A DNA stretch of 64,000 bases from an uncultured Geobacteraceae bacterium. Its GTDB lineage: Bacteria; Desulfobacterota; Desulfuromonadia; Desulfuromonadales; Geopsychrobacteraceae. The first letter of the stretch is position 1. Each line of letters starts with the position of its first letter. The stretch spans positions 1 to 64,000 of the forward strand of contig CALFFB010000009.1 of NCBI GenBank assembly GCA_937958075.1, in the 5' to 3' direction. The notes below the pieces were generated by a model. That model searched no databases, was not told the origin of the DNA, and worked only from the letters and a program-made list of their open reading frames with translations. A program made the position numbers and the translations under genes. Positions 1-9,896 of this stretch are shown piece by piece.

Positions 1-732
1 GATCTCTATCAGGATGACCACAAGAAATGTGCTGTCGTCGTCCACTATCTCGGAGAGCAGCGGACAGAGATGGTGTCCTTTCTTCAGACCCTGCCGGAAA
101 CGGATATGGATATCCTCGTACAGTACGGCCATAAAAACAGCTTAAACGTTATCAGGGGCGATGGCCTGCTGCGCATCAGGGTTGATGACCCGGCGCTGTG
201 GTTGCAGTATGCCGCCGGTTCCTTCGCTCAGGTGAATCTCGAACAGAACCGCGCCCTGGTTGCGACGGTACTGGACATGGTGCCCTGGAAGCCTGCTGAT
301 CGGGTGCTGGAGCTGTATTGCGGCATGGGTAACTTCAGCCTGCCACTGGCCAGACGGGTTGCCCGGGTTGTCGGTGTCGAGGAATCAACACAATCCATTG
401 CCATGGCCAGACACAACGCGCAGCACAACGCTATTGCCAATACGTCTTTTGTTGCGGCCGCTGCGGAAACTTTTGTGGCCGGCCTTAAACCGGACGATTT
501 TGACGCGGTCCTGCTTGATCCGCCGCGTACCGGTGCCTACCCGGTGATGAAGTTGCTCAGACAATACAGAATCCCCCGTATCGTCTATGTTTCCTGCGAT
601 CCGCAAACGCTGGCGCGGGATATTGAACCGCTGCTGCATAACGGTTATCAGCTGCGGGGCAGTCGGCCCCTCGATATGTTTCCCCAGACCCACCACTGTG
701 AAAGTGTGACCTGGCTGGAACGGGAAAATTGA
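1..732 (+). CDS. rlmD: 23S rRNA (uracil-5-)-methyltransferase, TrmA/RlmD family, 3' part
   Basis: The reading frame is open from the first base, so the gene starts upstream and only about 243 C-terminal residues are visible. These form the SAM-dependent methyltransferase domain of RNA m5U methyltransferases: a FAQVN segment, the SAM-binding loop LELYCGMGNFSLPLA, the LLDPPRTGA motif and the VSCDP motif carrying the catalytic cysteine, followed by the general-base region near the QTHHCE segment. The family methylates C5 of uridine in 23S rRNA (RlmD) or tRNA (TrmA). The N-terminal TRAM and Fe-S regions that would separate the subfamilies lie outside the window, so RlmD is the likelier but not proven choice. 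The frame ends at a TGA, followed by a 250-base gap before glnB. Confidence 0.88.
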   Translation, partial: DLYQDDHKKCAVVVHYLGEQRTEMVSFLQTLPETDMDILVQYGHKNSLNVIRGDGLLRIRVDDPALWLQYAAGSFAQVNLEQNRALVATVLDMVPWKPADRVLELYCGMGNFSLPLARRVARVVGVEESTQSIAMARHNAQHNAIANTSFVAAAAETFVAGLKPDDFDAVLLDPPRTGAYPVMKLLRQYRIPRIVYVSCDPQTLARDIEPLLHNGYQLRGSRPLDMFPQTHHCESVTWLEREN

Positions 733-895
733 CGGCTCAGGCTGTCTGCTTTCTAGGCAGCGACAGAAAAGTGTGATGAAGTTTTGTGCAGTTTGCTCCC
801 GGGCCGACGCCTGTGTTTCGGGCGCGATGATGCAGTCAAAAGAAGAGATATGTAATTTCAGATAGTTAGGAGAAATTTCCAGAGCCTTATGGTTG

Positions 896-911
896 TGGCA
901 GACTCCTTGCT
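896..911 (+). promoter_or_regulatory. sigma-54 (RpoN) -24/-12 promoter for glnB-glnA
   Basis: TGGCAGACTCCTTGCT matches the sigma-54 consensus. The invariant GG (-24) and GC (-12) are separated by exactly 10 bases and followed by T. It lies about 75 bases before glnB, the expected place for nitrogen-regulated transcription by NtrC and RpoN. I could not find a convincing full NtrC dyad upstream, so the activator site is unassigned. Confidence 0.8.
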
Positions 912-968
912 ATATCAGGGTGGTGTTGGCGACAGGTCAATGCCTGACAGGAACGTAAATTTAAGTGA

Positions 969-1322
<354 letters not shown>

Positions 1323-1397
1323 AACCATTGCCGTCGGTCTGTTTGAAAATTTACGTAATGCTGCACCAATCACTCTTAAAAAAAGGAGAAGTAACAG

Positions 1398-2807
1398 ATG
1401 ACCCCAAGTGAAGCCGTACAGTTTGCCAAAGACAATGATGTCCTGTTTATAGATTTCAAGTTTCTCGATTTTGTTGGAATCTGGCAGCACTTTACCACTC
1501 CGATTGCTGAATTCAGCGAGGATGTTTTCGAGGAAGGTATCGGCTTCGATGGTTCTTCGATTCGCGGCTGGCAGCCCATCCACAATTCGGACATGCTGAT
1601 CATGCCCGACCCGACAACAGCCAAGATCGACCCCTTTGTCGAGATGAAAACCTTAAGTTTTATCTGCAACATCATCGATCCCATCACCCGTGAGGGCTAC
1701 ACCCGCGACCCGCGTTTTATTGCCCAGAAGGCCGAGGCCTATCTCAAGTCGACGGGTATCGGCGATACGGCATTTTTCGGTCCGGAGCCGGAGTGCTTCA
1801 TTTTTGACGACGTGCGTTACGCTTCCAGTGCTAACGAGTCCTTCTATGTGATCGACTCCATTGAGGGAATCTGGAATACCGGTCGCGAGGAGTTTCCTAA
1901 CCTGGGATACAAGCCGAAACACAAGGGGGGCTATTTCCCCGTGGCACCGACGGACAGCCAGGTCGACCTGCGGAACGAGATGATGATGGTCCTGCAGGAA
2001 GTCGGTCTGCATATTGAGTGCGGACACCACGAAGTTGCCACCGGTGGTCAGTGTGAAATCGACATGCGCTTCGATTCCCTGCTGAAAATGGGGGACAATC
2101 TGCAGTGGTTCAAGTATGTTCTCAAGAATGTCGCCTTCCGCAATGGCAAAACCGTAACCTTTATGCCCAAGCCGGTTTATGGTGACAACGGTTCCGGTAT
2201 GCACTGTCATCAGTCCATCTGGAAGGATGGCAAAAACCTGTTCGCCGGTGACGGCTATGGTGGTCTGTCAAAGACGGCCATGTACTACATCGGTGGTATC
2301 ATGAGGCATGCCAAGGCCCTGTGCGCCTTTACCAACCCGACCACCAATTCTTACAAGCGTCTGGTACCGGGCTATGAGGCACCGGTTAATCTGGCGTACT
2401 CCAACCGCAACCGTTCCGCCTCCCTGCGGATTCCCGTGACCAGCAATGAGAAAGCCAAGCGGATTGAGTACCGTACGCCGGATGCCTCGGCCAACGGCTA
2501 CCTGGCCTTCGCCGCGATGCTCATGGCCGGACTGGACGGTATCGAGAACAAGATTGATCCCGGCCAGCCTCTGGACAAGGATATCTACGGACTGTCCCCG
2601 GAAGAGTTGAAGGACATTCCCAATGTCGCGACCTCCCTGGCGGACGCCCTGGACAATCTGGAGAAGGATCACGCGTTCCTGCTCAAAGGCGATGTCTTTA
2701 CCGAAGATGTCATCGATATGTGGATCAGCTACAAGCGCAGCGCTGAGGTGGATCCGGTGCGCATGCGTCCGGTACCCGAGGAATTCAATCTTTATTTCGA
2801 CTGTTAA
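1398..2807 (+). CDS. glnA: Glutamine synthetase, type I
   Basis: This 469-residue enzyme condenses ammonia and glutamate to glutamine using ATP and forms dodecamers in the cytoplasm. It shows the GS signature [10 protein letters not shown] at 49-58, the metal and glutamate residues around [10 protein letters not shown] (127-136) and ECGHHEVA (207-214), the ATP-site [16 protein letters not shown] segment (258-273), and NRSASLRIP (338-346). Tyr397 in [11 protein letters not shown] matches the adenylylation tyrosine of the GSI-beta class, so the enzyme is probably controlled by GlnE, which is not in this window. The start is preceded by AAAAAGGAGAAG. A strong terminator follows directly. Confidence 0.98.
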   Translation: MTPSEAVQFAKDNDVLFIDFKFLDFVGIWQHFTTPIAEFSEDVFEEGIGFDGSSIRGWQPIHNSDMLIMPDPTTAKIDPFVEMKTLSFICNIIDPITREGYTRDPRFIAQKAEAYLKSTGIGDTAFFGPEPECFIFDDVRYASSANESFYVIDSIEGIWNTGREEFPNLGYKPKHKGGYFPVAPTDSQVDLRNEMMMVLQEVGLHIECGHHEVATGGQCEIDMRFDSLLKMGDNLQWFKYVLKNVAFRNGKTVTFMPKPVYGDNGSGMHCHQSIWKDGKNLFAGDGYGGLSKTAMYYIGGIMRHAKALCAFTNPTTNSYKRLVPGYEAPVNLAYSNRNRSASLRIPVTSNEKAKRIEYRTPDASANGYLAFAAMLMAGLDGIENKIDPGQPLDKDIYGLSPEELKDIPNVATSLADALDNLEKDHAFLLKGDVFTEDVIDMWISYKRSAEVDPVRMRPVPEEFNLYFDC

Positions 2808-2832
2808 TTCCTCACCAGGATTCCACTGAAAC

Positions 2833-2865
2833 AAAAAAGCCTCCGGATTTTCCGGAGGCTTTTTT
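2833..2865. terminator. Bidirectional intrinsic terminator between glnA and mscS
   Basis: A GCCTCCGGA/TCCGGAGGC stem with a three-base TTT loop is flanked by an A-run on the left and a T-run on the right. It can therefore end glnA transcripts on the plus strand and mscS transcripts on the minus strand. Confidence 0.92.
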
Positions 2866-2896
2866 AATGGTAACGTTTTATGTTTTTACCATAGAG

Positions 2897-3727
2897 TCAG
2901 GCAACAGCGCCCTGTTCAGCCTCTTTGACAATATGCAGATCGCGTTGCGGGAAAGGAATGCTGATCCCTTCAGCGTCAAATCGGGTTTTAATGGTTTCCT
3001 GCAGGTCGAAGAGCAGGGGCCAGTAATCGCCGGTTTTGACCCAGGGGCGCACCGCAAAATCGACACTGCTTTCACCCAGAGCCAGAACACCGATGGTCGG
3101 CGCCGGATCGGGCAAAATGCGCTCATCCTTTGCCAGGATGTCCTCAAGAACTGCCCGCACCTTTTTCAGGTCGTCGCCATAACCGACACCGATGACCAGA
3201 TCGAGGCGCCGGGTGGGTTTGGCGGAATAGTTGGTGATGGACGAGCCCATGATCTGGCCGTTGGGGATCACGATCTGCTTGTTGTCGCCGGAGCGCATCT
3301 GCGTACTGAAAATCTGGATTTCCTCGACAATACCAGAGGTGCCGGCTGCTTCGATAAAATCCCCGACCTTGAAAGGGCGGAAAATAATGAGCAGGACGCC
3401 GGCGGCAAAATTGCTCAGGGTGCCCTGCAGAGAAAGACCGATCGCCAGACCGGCAGCTGCAACAACCGCAGCAAAGGACGTTGTTTCCACTCCCATTTTG
3501 CTGATGGCGGCAATGATGACAAAGACCATGATCGCCGCATAGAGCATGTTCTTGACAAATTTGACCAGGGTCTCTTCAACCTTGGCCCTGGTCATGGTTT
3601 TGGCAACAGTGTTGGAGACAACCCTGGCCACAATCCGGCCGACAATAAAAATGACAATGGCCCAGAGCAGAGGCAAACCGTAAGTCTGAATCAGACCGTA
3701 AAACATGTCCGGAGACATTTCGTTCAT
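2897..3727 (-). CDS. mscS: Small-conductance mechanosensitive channel, MscS family
   Basis: The 276-residue inner-membrane protein has the size and layout of E. coli MscS. Hydrophobic segments lie near residues 17-37 and 60-82. The glycine/alanine-rich pore helix TM3 follows (AAAGLAIGLSLQGTLSNFAAGVLL region, about 90-113), then the beta domain with FRPFKVGDFIEA and the C-terminal cytoplasmic cage. Channels of this family open under membrane tension during hypo-osmotic shock. It lies 79 bases downstream of thrC on the same strand and may be read from the thrC promoter; there is no functional link to threonine synthesis. Confidence 0.93.
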   Translation of the reverse strand: MNEMSPDMFYGLIQTYGLPLLWAIVIFIVGRIVARVVSNTVAKTMTRAKVEETLVKFVKNMLYAAIMVFVIIAAISKMGVETTSFAAVVAAAGLAIGLSLQGTLSNFAAGVLLIIFRPFKVGDFIEAAGTSGIVEEIQIFSTQMRSGDNKQIVIPNGQIMGSSITNYSAKPTRRLDLVIGVGYGDDLKKVRAVLEDILAKDERILPDPAPTIGVLALGESSVDFAVRPWVKTGDYWPLLFDLQETIKTRFDAEGISIPFPQRDLHIVKEAEQGAVA

Positions 3728-3806
3728 AAGACCTCCATCATTCTGTCAGTAGAAAAGCATGAGTGCTGCATAATGCCCACAGGAGCAATAATAGCAAAAA
3801 AATACG

Positions 3807-5192
3807 TCAGTAGGCGTTATCGGCAACAAAATTTTTAATGAGATTTCGATCCGCCGGCATCCGGGTACAGTTGCGGGGCAGGTTCCGCAACTTTTCAATG
3901 GCCGGGATATTCAGGGCGACTGGTCCAATTGCCCGGGTGATGGCCTCGGGAAATTTTGCCGGATGAGCCGTTGCCAGGCAGATGTGTGTGTGTTCACCGC
4001 CTATCCTGTTGGCTGCGGCAACGCCGACGGCGGTATGGGGGTCCAGTACATAACCGGTATTCTTGTAAAAGGTTTTGATCTGTTCCAGAGTCTGCTGGTC
4101 GTCGATGGAGGCCGCGGCGAAATCCTCCTGTATCCGCGCTTGCAGTGACTGGCTGAAGGACATTTTGCCGGTGGCTTTGAAGTCGTTCATGGCCTCTGTG
4201 ACTTTTTCCGGGCACTCGTCAAGAAGATAGTAGAGGTAACGCTCAAAATTGCTGGCGATCTGAATGTCCATGGAGGGGGACAGGGAGTGATGAACCTGGG
4301 CTACCGAGTAGTCGCCGTTATTGACAAAGCGGGTGAGGATATTGTTGGCATTGGTGGCCAGAATCAGCTTTTCAACGGGAAGGCCCATCCTGCGGGCCAT
4401 GTAGCCGGCAAAGATATCGCCAAAGTTGCCCGTCGGTACGCTGAACTGAACGCGTGAATGGTCATTGCCGCGCCGGACCTGAAAGTAGGCGTAAAAGTAA
4501 TAGACGACCTGGGCCAGAACACGCACCCAGTTGATGGAATTAATCGCCCCCAGAGCCTGTTGCTCCTTGAAGGATTGATCGTTGAAGAGATCCTTGACGA
4601 TGGCCTGGGCGTCATCAAAGGTACCGTCAATCGCAATATTGAAGACATTCTCATCGGTGACGGTGGTCATCTGCATTTCCTGCACCGCCGACACGCGACC
4701 GTGGGGAAAAAGGATGAAAATATTGATATTGCTCTTGCCGCGCACACCGGCAATGGCGGCGCTGCCGGTATCACCACTGGTGGCGCCGACAATGTTCAGG
4801 CGTTTGTTGTCACGCTGCAGATAGTACTCGAAGAGGTTGCCGAGAAATTGCAGGGCAATGTCCTTGAAGGCCAGGGTCGGGCCGTGAAACAGCTCCAGAA
4901 TCTGCATGTTGCCCCTTTTGACCAGAGGCGTAACCTCGGGATGATCAAAACTGGCATAGGAGCGTTTAATCAATTTGCGCAGATCCTCTGTCGGTACGTC
5001 GGTGGCAAAGCGGGAAATAATGGCAAAAGCCAGGTCGGGGTAGGAAAGGCCGCTGAGCTCGCTCAATTCATCGTCCGTAAATCCGGGGATCTCCTGTGGC
5101 AGAAGCAAGCCGCCATCGGACGCCAGTCCCATCATGACGGCCTCACTGAAAGACAGATCACGAACCTGGCCACGCGTACTGCAGTATTTCAT
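3807..5192 (-). CDS. thrC: Threonine synthase
   Basis: The 461-residue PLP enzyme converts O-phosphohomoserine to threonine. The N-terminal segment MKYCSTRGQ is typical of the class. The PLP lysine is Lys110 in GPTLAFKDIALQF, and the phosphate-binding loop GATSGDTGSAA is at about 140-150. Length and motifs match the long (fungal/E. coli-like) group. Upstream lie the malic enzyme gene on the same strand and that gene's terminator, so thrC probably has its own promoter in the 106 bases before its start. Confidence 0.96.
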   Translation of the reverse strand: MKYCSTRGQVRDLSFSEAVMMGLASDGGLLLPQEIPGFTDDELSELSGLSYPDLAFAIISRFATDVPTEDLRKLIKRSYASFDHPEVTPLVKRGNMQILELFHGPTLAFKDIALQFLGNLFEYYLQRDNKRLNIVGATSGDTGSAAIAGVRGKSNINIFILFPHGRVSAVQEMQMTTVTDENVFNIAIDGTFDDAQAIVKDLFNDQSFKEQQALGAINSINWVRVLAQVVYYFYAYFQVRRGNDHSRVQFSVPTGNFGDIFAGYMARRMGLPVEKLILATNANNILTRFVNNGDYSVAQVHHSLSPSMDIQIASNFERYLYYLLDECPEKVTEAMNDFKATGKMSFSQSLQARIQEDFAAASIDDQQTLEQIKTFYKNTGYVLDPHTAVGVAAANRIGGEHTHICLATAHPAKFPEAITRAIGPVALNIPAIEKLRNLPRNCTRMPADRNLIKNFVADNAY

Positions 5193-5298
5193 TGCAAAAT
5201 GTCCTTTTGTGAAAAATATGTTGTTACCTGTTTGTCAGCAGTCGTTTTATGAACGGATGCATACTACCGATTATGCCGACGTAATAAAAGGGATCCCA

Positions 5299-5337
5299 TA
5301 AAAAAAGCGGAAGATCCCGCATCGGATCTTCCGCTTT
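5299..5337 (-). terminator. Intrinsic terminator of maeB
   Basis: Read on the minus strand, a 14-base-pair stem (AAAGCGGAAGATCC and its complement) with a six-base loop runs into a T-run. It lies 31 bases after the malic enzyme stop codon. Confidence 0.9.
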
Positions 5338-5367
5338 AAACACCAGCAGAGGTGTCAGTCAGACGAC

Positions 5368-7626
5368 TTACTGACCGGCTTCCTGGGCGTCGACTACAGC
5401 CACGGCGGCCATGTTGATGATGTCGGAGACATCATCGCCGCGCTGGAGAACGTGCACAGGTTTTTTCATACCCATCAGGATCGGACCGACAGCTTCGGCT
5501 CCGCCCAGCTTGTTGAGCAGTTTGTAGCTGATATTGCCCGACTGCAGATCGGGGAAAATGAAGACGTTGGCATCGCCTTTGAGCATGGAGAAGGGATACT
5601 GTTTTTCGGTCAGCTCCGGATCAAGGGCGACATTCGCCTGGATTTCGCCGTCGACGATCAAGTCGGGGGCCAGCTGCTTGACCAGGGCCGTGGCCTTTTT
5701 CACCTTGAGGGCCAGGGGGTCGTTGCTGCTGCCGAAGTTGGAGAAGGAGAGCATGGCCACCTTGGGAACGATATCGAACTGACGGACCTTTTCCGCCACC
5801 AGGATGGCTGTTTCCGCAAGTTCTTCCGGAGTCGGGTCGATGGCAACCGTCGCGTCGGCAATAAAGACCACCTGCTTTTTGAAAACCATCATGTACATGC
5901 CGTGTACCTTGGACAGGTCACTCTGCTTACCGATGACCTCCAAGGACGGACGGATGGTTTCCGGATAGTGATGATTGATGCCGGAAAGCATGGTGTCGGC
6001 ATCCCCCTGTTGCACCATCAGGGCACCGAAGTAGTTGTAATTCCCTTTGATCTGGCTCAGGGCACCATTGAGGGTGACCCCCTTGCGTTGACGCAGTTCA
6101 AACATGGTGTTGACATATTCAACACGTTTGTCACTGGTGGTCGGGTCGATCACGGTGATACCGGACAGATCGACATGCAGCTCCTGGGCCTTGGTGGCGA
6201 TAGCGTCGGCGTTGCCAAGGAGAATCGGGGTGGCGATTTTTTCTGTGACCAGAATGTGGGCGGCGCGCAGGATCTTGTCCTCCTCGCCTTCCGGGAAAAC
6301 GATCCGCTTGGGGTTGGCCTTGGCTTTGTTGATCAGGGTGCGCATGACCTCCTTGGAACGGCCCTGCATCGCCTCAAGGGTCTCGATGTATTTGGCCATG
6401 TCCTTGATGGGGCGGCGGGCAACGCCAGTATCCATGGCAGCCTGGGCGACTGCCGGTGCTACATGCAGCAGCACGCGGGGATCAAAGGGCTTGGGGATAA
6501 TGTACTCGCGCCCGAACTGGATATTCTCACCGGCATAGGCCTTGCGCACCGAGTCGGGCACATCCATCTTCGCCAGATCGGCCAGGGCCTTGACCGCGGC
6601 CAGTTTCATTTCGACATTGATGGCGCTGGCATGAACGTCGAGGGCTCCACGGAACAGGAACGGGAAGCACAGAACGTTATTGACCTGATTGGTGTAATCG
6701 GAACGACCGGTGCCGATGATAACGTCATCACGGACGGCCTTGGCTTCCGGCGGGGTGATTTCCGGATCGGGATTGGCCATGGCAAAGACGATAGGATTCG
6801 GAGCCATGGAACGGAGCATTTCGGGTGAAAGGGCCCCCTTGGCGGACAGGCCGAAGAAGATATCGGCGCCCTTGACGGCGTCTTCAAGGGTCCGGGCGTC
6901 GGTTTCCGCCGCCAGCCGTTCCTTGTATTCATTCATGCCGGCGGTACGCCCCTTGTAGATTACACCTTTGGTGTCACAGACAATAACGTTGTCCTTGTCG
7001 ATGCCCATGGTCACCGCCAGGTTGGCGCAGGCGACACCGGAAGCACCAGCGCCGTTGACCACCATTTTCACATCCTTGATGTTTTTGCCGACGATTTCAA
7101 GGGCATTGAGCATGCCGGCGGCGGCGATAATGGCCGTACCGTGCTGATCGTCATGGAAAACCGGAATATCCATGATTTCGGCGAGCTTTTCTTCGATGTA
7201 GAAACACTCAGGTCCCTTGATGTCCTCCAGGTTGATACCGCCGAAAGTTGGTTCCAGCAGCTTGACGGTGCGGATGATCTCGTCAGGGTCCTTGGAGTTT
7301 ATTTCGATGTCAAAAACATCGATATCGGCGAAGCTCTTAAACAGGACGCCTTTACCTTCCATGACCGGCTTGCCGGCCAGGGCGCCGATATCTCCGAGAC
7401 CCAGAACCGCCGTACCATTGGAAACAACGGCTACGAGGTTGCCCTTGGCTGTATATTTATAGGCATCTGCCGGATTTTTTTCGATTTCAAGACAGGGCTC
7501 AGCGACCCCCGGGCTGTAGGCGAGGGCCAGATCGCGGCTGGTGGCGCAGGGTTTTGTGGTAATGACCTCAATCTTTCCTTTACGACCTTTACTGTGGTAA
7601 TCAAGAGCATCTTGGCGCATTGACAT
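5368..7626 (-). CDS. maeB: NADP-type malic enzyme with C-terminal phosphotransacetylase-like domain
   Basis: The 752-residue protein is a MaeB-type fusion. The N-terminal malic enzyme domain begins [11 protein letters not shown], with [14 protein letters not shown] and the dinucleotide-binding loop [16 protein letters not shown]. From about residue 430 ([20 protein letters not shown]) a phosphotransacetylase-family domain runs to the end. The enzyme decarboxylates malate to pyruvate; in the E. coli homologue the tail is regulatory and does not catalyse acetyl transfer. The start is the ATG preceded by AGGAGG with a 10-base spacer. An upstream in-frame extension of 29 residues is rejected because it would run past this binding site into the promoter region. 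A separate Pta is encoded at 61 kb. Confidence 0.95.
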   Translation of the reverse strand: MSMRQDALDYHSKGRKGKIEVITTKPCATSRDLALAYSPGVAEPCLEIEKNPADAYKYTAKGNLVAVVSNGTAVLGLGDIGALAGKPVMEGKGVLFKSFADIDVFDIEINSKDPDEIIRTVKLLEPTFGGINLEDIKGPECFYIEEKLAEIMDIPVFHDDQHGTAIIAAAGMLNALEIVGKNIKDVKMVVNGAGASGVACANLAVTMGIDKDNVIVCDTKGVIYKGRTAGMNEYKERLAAETDARTLEDAVKGADIFFGLSAKGALSPEMLRSMAPNPIVFAMANPDPEITPPEAKAVRDDVIIGTGRSDYTNQVNNVLCFPFLFRGALDVHASAINVEMKLAAVKALADLAKMDVPDSVRKAYAGENIQFGREYIIPKPFDPRVLLHVAPAVAQAAMDTGVARRPIKDMAKYIETLEAMQGRSKEVMRTLINKAKANPKRIVFPEGEEDKILRAAHILVTEKIATPILLGNADAIATKAQELHVDLSGITVIDPTTSDKRVEYVNTMFELRQRKGVTLNGALSQIKGNYNYFGALMVQQGDADTMLSGINHHYPETIRPSLEVIGKQSDLSKVHGMYMMVFKKQVVFIADATVAIDPTPEELAETAILVAEKVRQFDIVPKVAMLSFSNFGSSNDPLALKVKKATALVKQLAPDLIVDGEIQANVALDPELTEKQYPFSMLKGDANVFIFPDLQSGNISYKLLNKLGGAEAVGPILMGMKKPVHVLQRGDDVSDIINMAAVAVVDAQEAGQ

Positions 7627-7721
7627 GAGAGTGTGTCCTCCTGTAAGAGAAATGGCGGGTGGGTAAATGGATGTCGTTCTTCCCCGGTGAACCTGCCTGG
7701 TGAAATTATTCAAAATAAAAA

Positions 7722-7748
7722 ATTATAGTCATATTAAATCTTAGTCAA
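7722..7748 (-). promoter_or_regulatory. Candidate sigma-70 promoter of maeB
   Basis: On the minus strand, TTGACT and a perfect TATAAT are separated by 15 bases, about 95 bases before the maeB start. The spacer is shorter than the usual 16-18, which would fit an activated or regulated promoter. Confidence 0.55.
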
Positions 7749-7765
7749 GGACAAAGCGCCTTGAC
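7744..7765. repeat. Inverted repeat overlapping the maeB -35 box (candidate operator)
   Basis: GTCAAGG and CCTTGAC form a perfect 7-base inverted repeat with an 8-base spacer. One arm covers the -35 hexamer of the candidate maeB promoter. The placement suits a repressor site; the protein is unknown. Confidence 0.5.
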
Positions 7766-7814
7766 CCCATTGAATATAAACTATTTTCACCATTACGCAA
7801 TGCTGATGCCAATT

Positions 7815-7860
7815 CATTCCGACCGTTTATTTGTGTGATTGAAGGGTGCTGGTCGGAATG
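7815..7860. repeat. 10-bp perfect inverted repeat with 26-base spacer
   Basis: CATTCCGACC and GGTCGGAATG are perfect complements in the maeB-exbB gap. There is no T-run, so it is not a terminator. It could be a paired regulator site or an RNA hairpin in a leader. Confidence 0.6.
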
Positions 7861-7902
7861 TCCGTGATGCCTGTGATAATATGCGCTTTAGGGTGGTCAG
7901 GT

Positions 7903-7922
7903 TTTCGCCGATAGTGGCGAAA
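7903..7922. repeat. Short hairpin upstream of exbB
   Basis: TTTCGCC and GGCGAAA form a 7-base-pair stem around a six-base loop (GATAGT), followed by ATTTT. It may be a weak terminator or an operator; its position about 155 bases before exbB does not decide between them. Confidence 0.45.
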
Positions 7923-8077
7923 TTTTAACAGGGATAAAAATAGGAATGAATTCTGCGAGGTGTTCCGGCCGTTCTGCTCTCAGCACTTGCCGTAGCAGCA
8001 GAAGCAGACTGCTGACGCGAACCCGGCAATTGACATGACCCGTGTGTGACGAGCCCTGATAATGAAGGATATTAAAA

Positions 8078-8677
8078 ATGCTTGAGATCTTTTATCGCGG
8101 TGGTCCGCTGATGTATCCAATCCTGTTCTGTTCGATCATCGGTTGGGCCATTTTCATGGAGCGTTTTTTTGCCTACTTCCAGATCCGGCGTGATCTTCTC
8201 GCCATGCAGCGGCGGGTTGTCAGCCTGCTGCAGGAGGGACATTTAGCTGAAGCCCTTGCCCTGTCTGATCGCGGTAAAACGCCCCTTGCGCGCATATTGC
8301 AGGTGGTTCTGAAAAATCAGGGCCGGTCGCGGGCCTATTTAAAGGCTCTGGCCGAAGAGGTCGGCGTGCGTGAGGCTGTGTCCCTGCAGCGCTATCTGGG
8401 ACTTCTGGGGACCATTGCCAATGTCGCCCCGCTTTTGGGGCTGCTCGGCACCGTTCTGGGGATGATCAACGCTTTCAACGTGATTGCGGCGCAGGGGGTC
8501 GGCACCCCGGCAACCCTCGGTGGCGGCATCTCCGAGGCCCTTATCACAACGGCTGCCGGCTTGACCGTTGCCGTGCCCATGTTGCTGGTGCACCGTTATC
8601 TGACAGCACGCTCGGAACGTTTGACCCTTGAACTTGAAGAGGCCTCCATGCAGATCATTGATCGGATCGAAGGCTGA
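8078..8677 (+). CDS. exbB: MotA/TolQ/ExbB proton channel family protein
   Basis: The 199-residue inner-membrane protein has a first membrane segment near residues 9-25 (PILFCSIIGWAIFMERFF). The conserved MotA/TolQ/ExbB core follows: LGLLGTIANVAPLLGLLGTVLGMINAF and the GGGISEALITTAAGLTVAVPMLL segment, with the conserved threonine and proline of the proton path. Such proteins form a pentamer around an ExbD/TolR dimer and pass proton-motive energy to TonB or TolA. exbD follows after 8 bases. No tolA, tolB or pal lies nearby, while tonB and a TonB-dependent receptor occur at 56-61 kb, so an ExbB role is more likely than TolQ. Confidence 0.9.
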   Translation: MLEIFYRGGPLMYPILFCSIIGWAIFMERFFAYFQIRRDLLAMQRRVVSLLQEGHLAEALALSDRGKTPLARILQVVLKNQGRSRAYLKALAEEVGVREAVSLQRYLGLLGTIANVAPLLGLLGTVLGMINAFNVIAAQGVGTPATLGGGISEALITTAAGLTVAVPMLLVHRYLTARSERLTLELEEASMQIIDRIEG

Positions 8678-8685
8678 CGGAACCC

Positions 8686-9120
8686 ATGGGATTTCGCCGC
8701 AAGATACAGGAATCGCCTCGCATCGAACTGACACCGATGATCGATGTCGTTTTTTTGCTGCTGATTTTTTTTATGATTTCTACAACCTTTATCGAACGTC
8801 CCGGTGTCGCCATCGACCTGCCGGAAGGTGGTGACCGGATAGAGGCCACAGAAGTCGAGGACGTTCAGGTCTATCTGACGGAGGATGGCGATATCTATCT
8901 GAAACAGGAACAGATCACCCGCGAGGCTCTCAAGGCGCATCTGGAAAGTTTTGGAGAACAGGCAAAGGTTTCGACCTTTCTGCTGATGGCCGACACCTCC
9001 GCCCGCCACGGGTGGGTGGTGGAGTTGATGGAAATTGCCCGCACCTCCGGGTTTGTCAAGTTTGCCATCGCTACCGATCGTCAGGTCGACGCAACGACCA
9101 TCAGGGACGATCAGCGATAA
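8686..9120 (+). CDS. exbD: ExbD/TolR family biopolymer transport protein
   Basis: The 144-residue protein has a short cytoplasmic N-terminus and one membrane helix beginning ELTPMIDVVFLLLIFFMIS. This helix includes the invariant aspartate (Asp20) that carries protons in ExbD/TolR. A periplasmic domain follows, ending with the region IARTSGFVKFAIATD, typical of the family. It is the partner of the preceding gene, with which it is clearly co-transcribed. Confidence 0.92.
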   Translation: MGFRRKIQESPRIELTPMIDVVFLLLIFFMISTTFIERPGVAIDLPEGGDRIEATEVEDVQVYLTEDGDIYLKQEQITREALKAHLESFGEQAKVSTFLLMADTSARHGWVVELMEIARTSGFVKFAIATDRQVDATTIRDDQR

Positions 9121-9147
9121 CCGTTCTCTTGCAAACCTTGTTCGTGG

Positions 9148-9639
9148 TCACAGCGGACAGACGCGACACCAGAGGTCGTAATCATCCCCGGTCAAGGCGT
9201 GAAAGCCCTCAATCCGCTCCCGATAGAAGTCGAGGTGTTCACACGCCCGTTCTATCTCCCTGAACTGATATTCCTCTATCCAGCCCTGGGCAAAACAGTA
9301 GCGGTAGAAGGCGGCAACCCCCTGCAATGTGTCGCCGAGTTCCTTGGCGTTGGGTTCCAGTGCCTGGTGAATGTACCAGTTGCCGGCAAAGCCGCGCACC
9401 TGCTCGGCGGAAATGAGGAAAACATTGGTCCGCAAGCGGTCAATGACAAAATCACGCAGGAAATAATCCGCTCCACGGGCCAGGGCTCCGGCTGTCAGCT
9501 GGTCATGCCCGAGGCTGCCGAGCAAATACTGATGAAATTCTTTCAACAGCTGCTGACACAGTTGATCCACCCGGATCTCGTCGTCGAGGGTGAGAATGCT
9601 CCATTGATCCTTGTTGATCTCGTCCTGTTGTTGCGGCAT
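9148..9639 (-). CDS. Conserved-looking protein of unknown function
   Basis: I do not recognise this 163-residue protein. It is acidic, predicted mainly helical, and has no signal peptide or membrane segment. Aromatic residues are frequent in the C-terminal half (FYRYCF, DFYRER, DDYDLWCRVC), and it ends with a cysteine pair CRVC. The ATG start is chosen because AAGGAG lies eight bases before it; a GTG three codons upstream overlaps that binding site. It converges on exbD with a 27-base gap and faces away from mutS, so the context gives no functional hint. Confidence 0.75.
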   Translation of the reverse strand: MPQQQDEINKDQWSILTLDDEIRVDQLCQQLLKEFHQYLLGSLGHDQLTAGALARGADYFLRDFVIDRLRTNVFLISAEQVRGFAGNWYIHQALEPNAKELGDTLQGVAAFYRYCFAQGWIEEYQFREIERACEHLDFYRERIEGFHALTGDDYDLWCRVCPL

Positions 9640-9896
9640 GAACTTCACTCCTTTTTGACCACATCGACCTTTGTGAACGCTCGACGTTTTACCATCGAAA
9701 AAAAATCAGCGTCAAGGTGTTCACCTGTTTGCCGGCGGGTCTTGCTGTCACCGGACATTCGCCCATATTGAAAAGGACCGCAATCCACGAATTGCCCGGT
9801 GCCGTCAATCCTTGATTTACACTGATCATGTCCTTTGCTAAACTCCTTCTCTTTTTGAGAAGATATCTCTCCACGGCGACTTTCACTGGTAATTCG

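Larger units (their letters stand above)
7627..8077. other. Intergenic region between maeB and exbB (divergent)
   Basis: About 450 bases without a credible gene. It holds the maeB ribosome binding site and candidate promoter on the minus strand, three inverted repeats (listed separately) and, at its right edge, the exbB ribosome binding site (GAAGGA). I could not identify a clear sigma-70 promoter for exbB. Confidence 0.7.

Noticed and set aside
5452..6828. Long open frame (458 codons) on the plus strand opposite maeB
   Set aside because: It lies wholly inside a well-supported gene on the other strand, has no ribosome site or recognisable motif, and is typical of antisense frames in GC-rich genes. 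The same applies to 2867-3838, 4458-5252, 11073-11960, 15302-16198, 23904-24761, 44988-45788 and 46574-47524.
8056..8078. Fur-box-like TGATAATGAAGGATATT before exbB
   Set aside because: Only the left half fits the consensus, and the bases double as the ribosome binding site.
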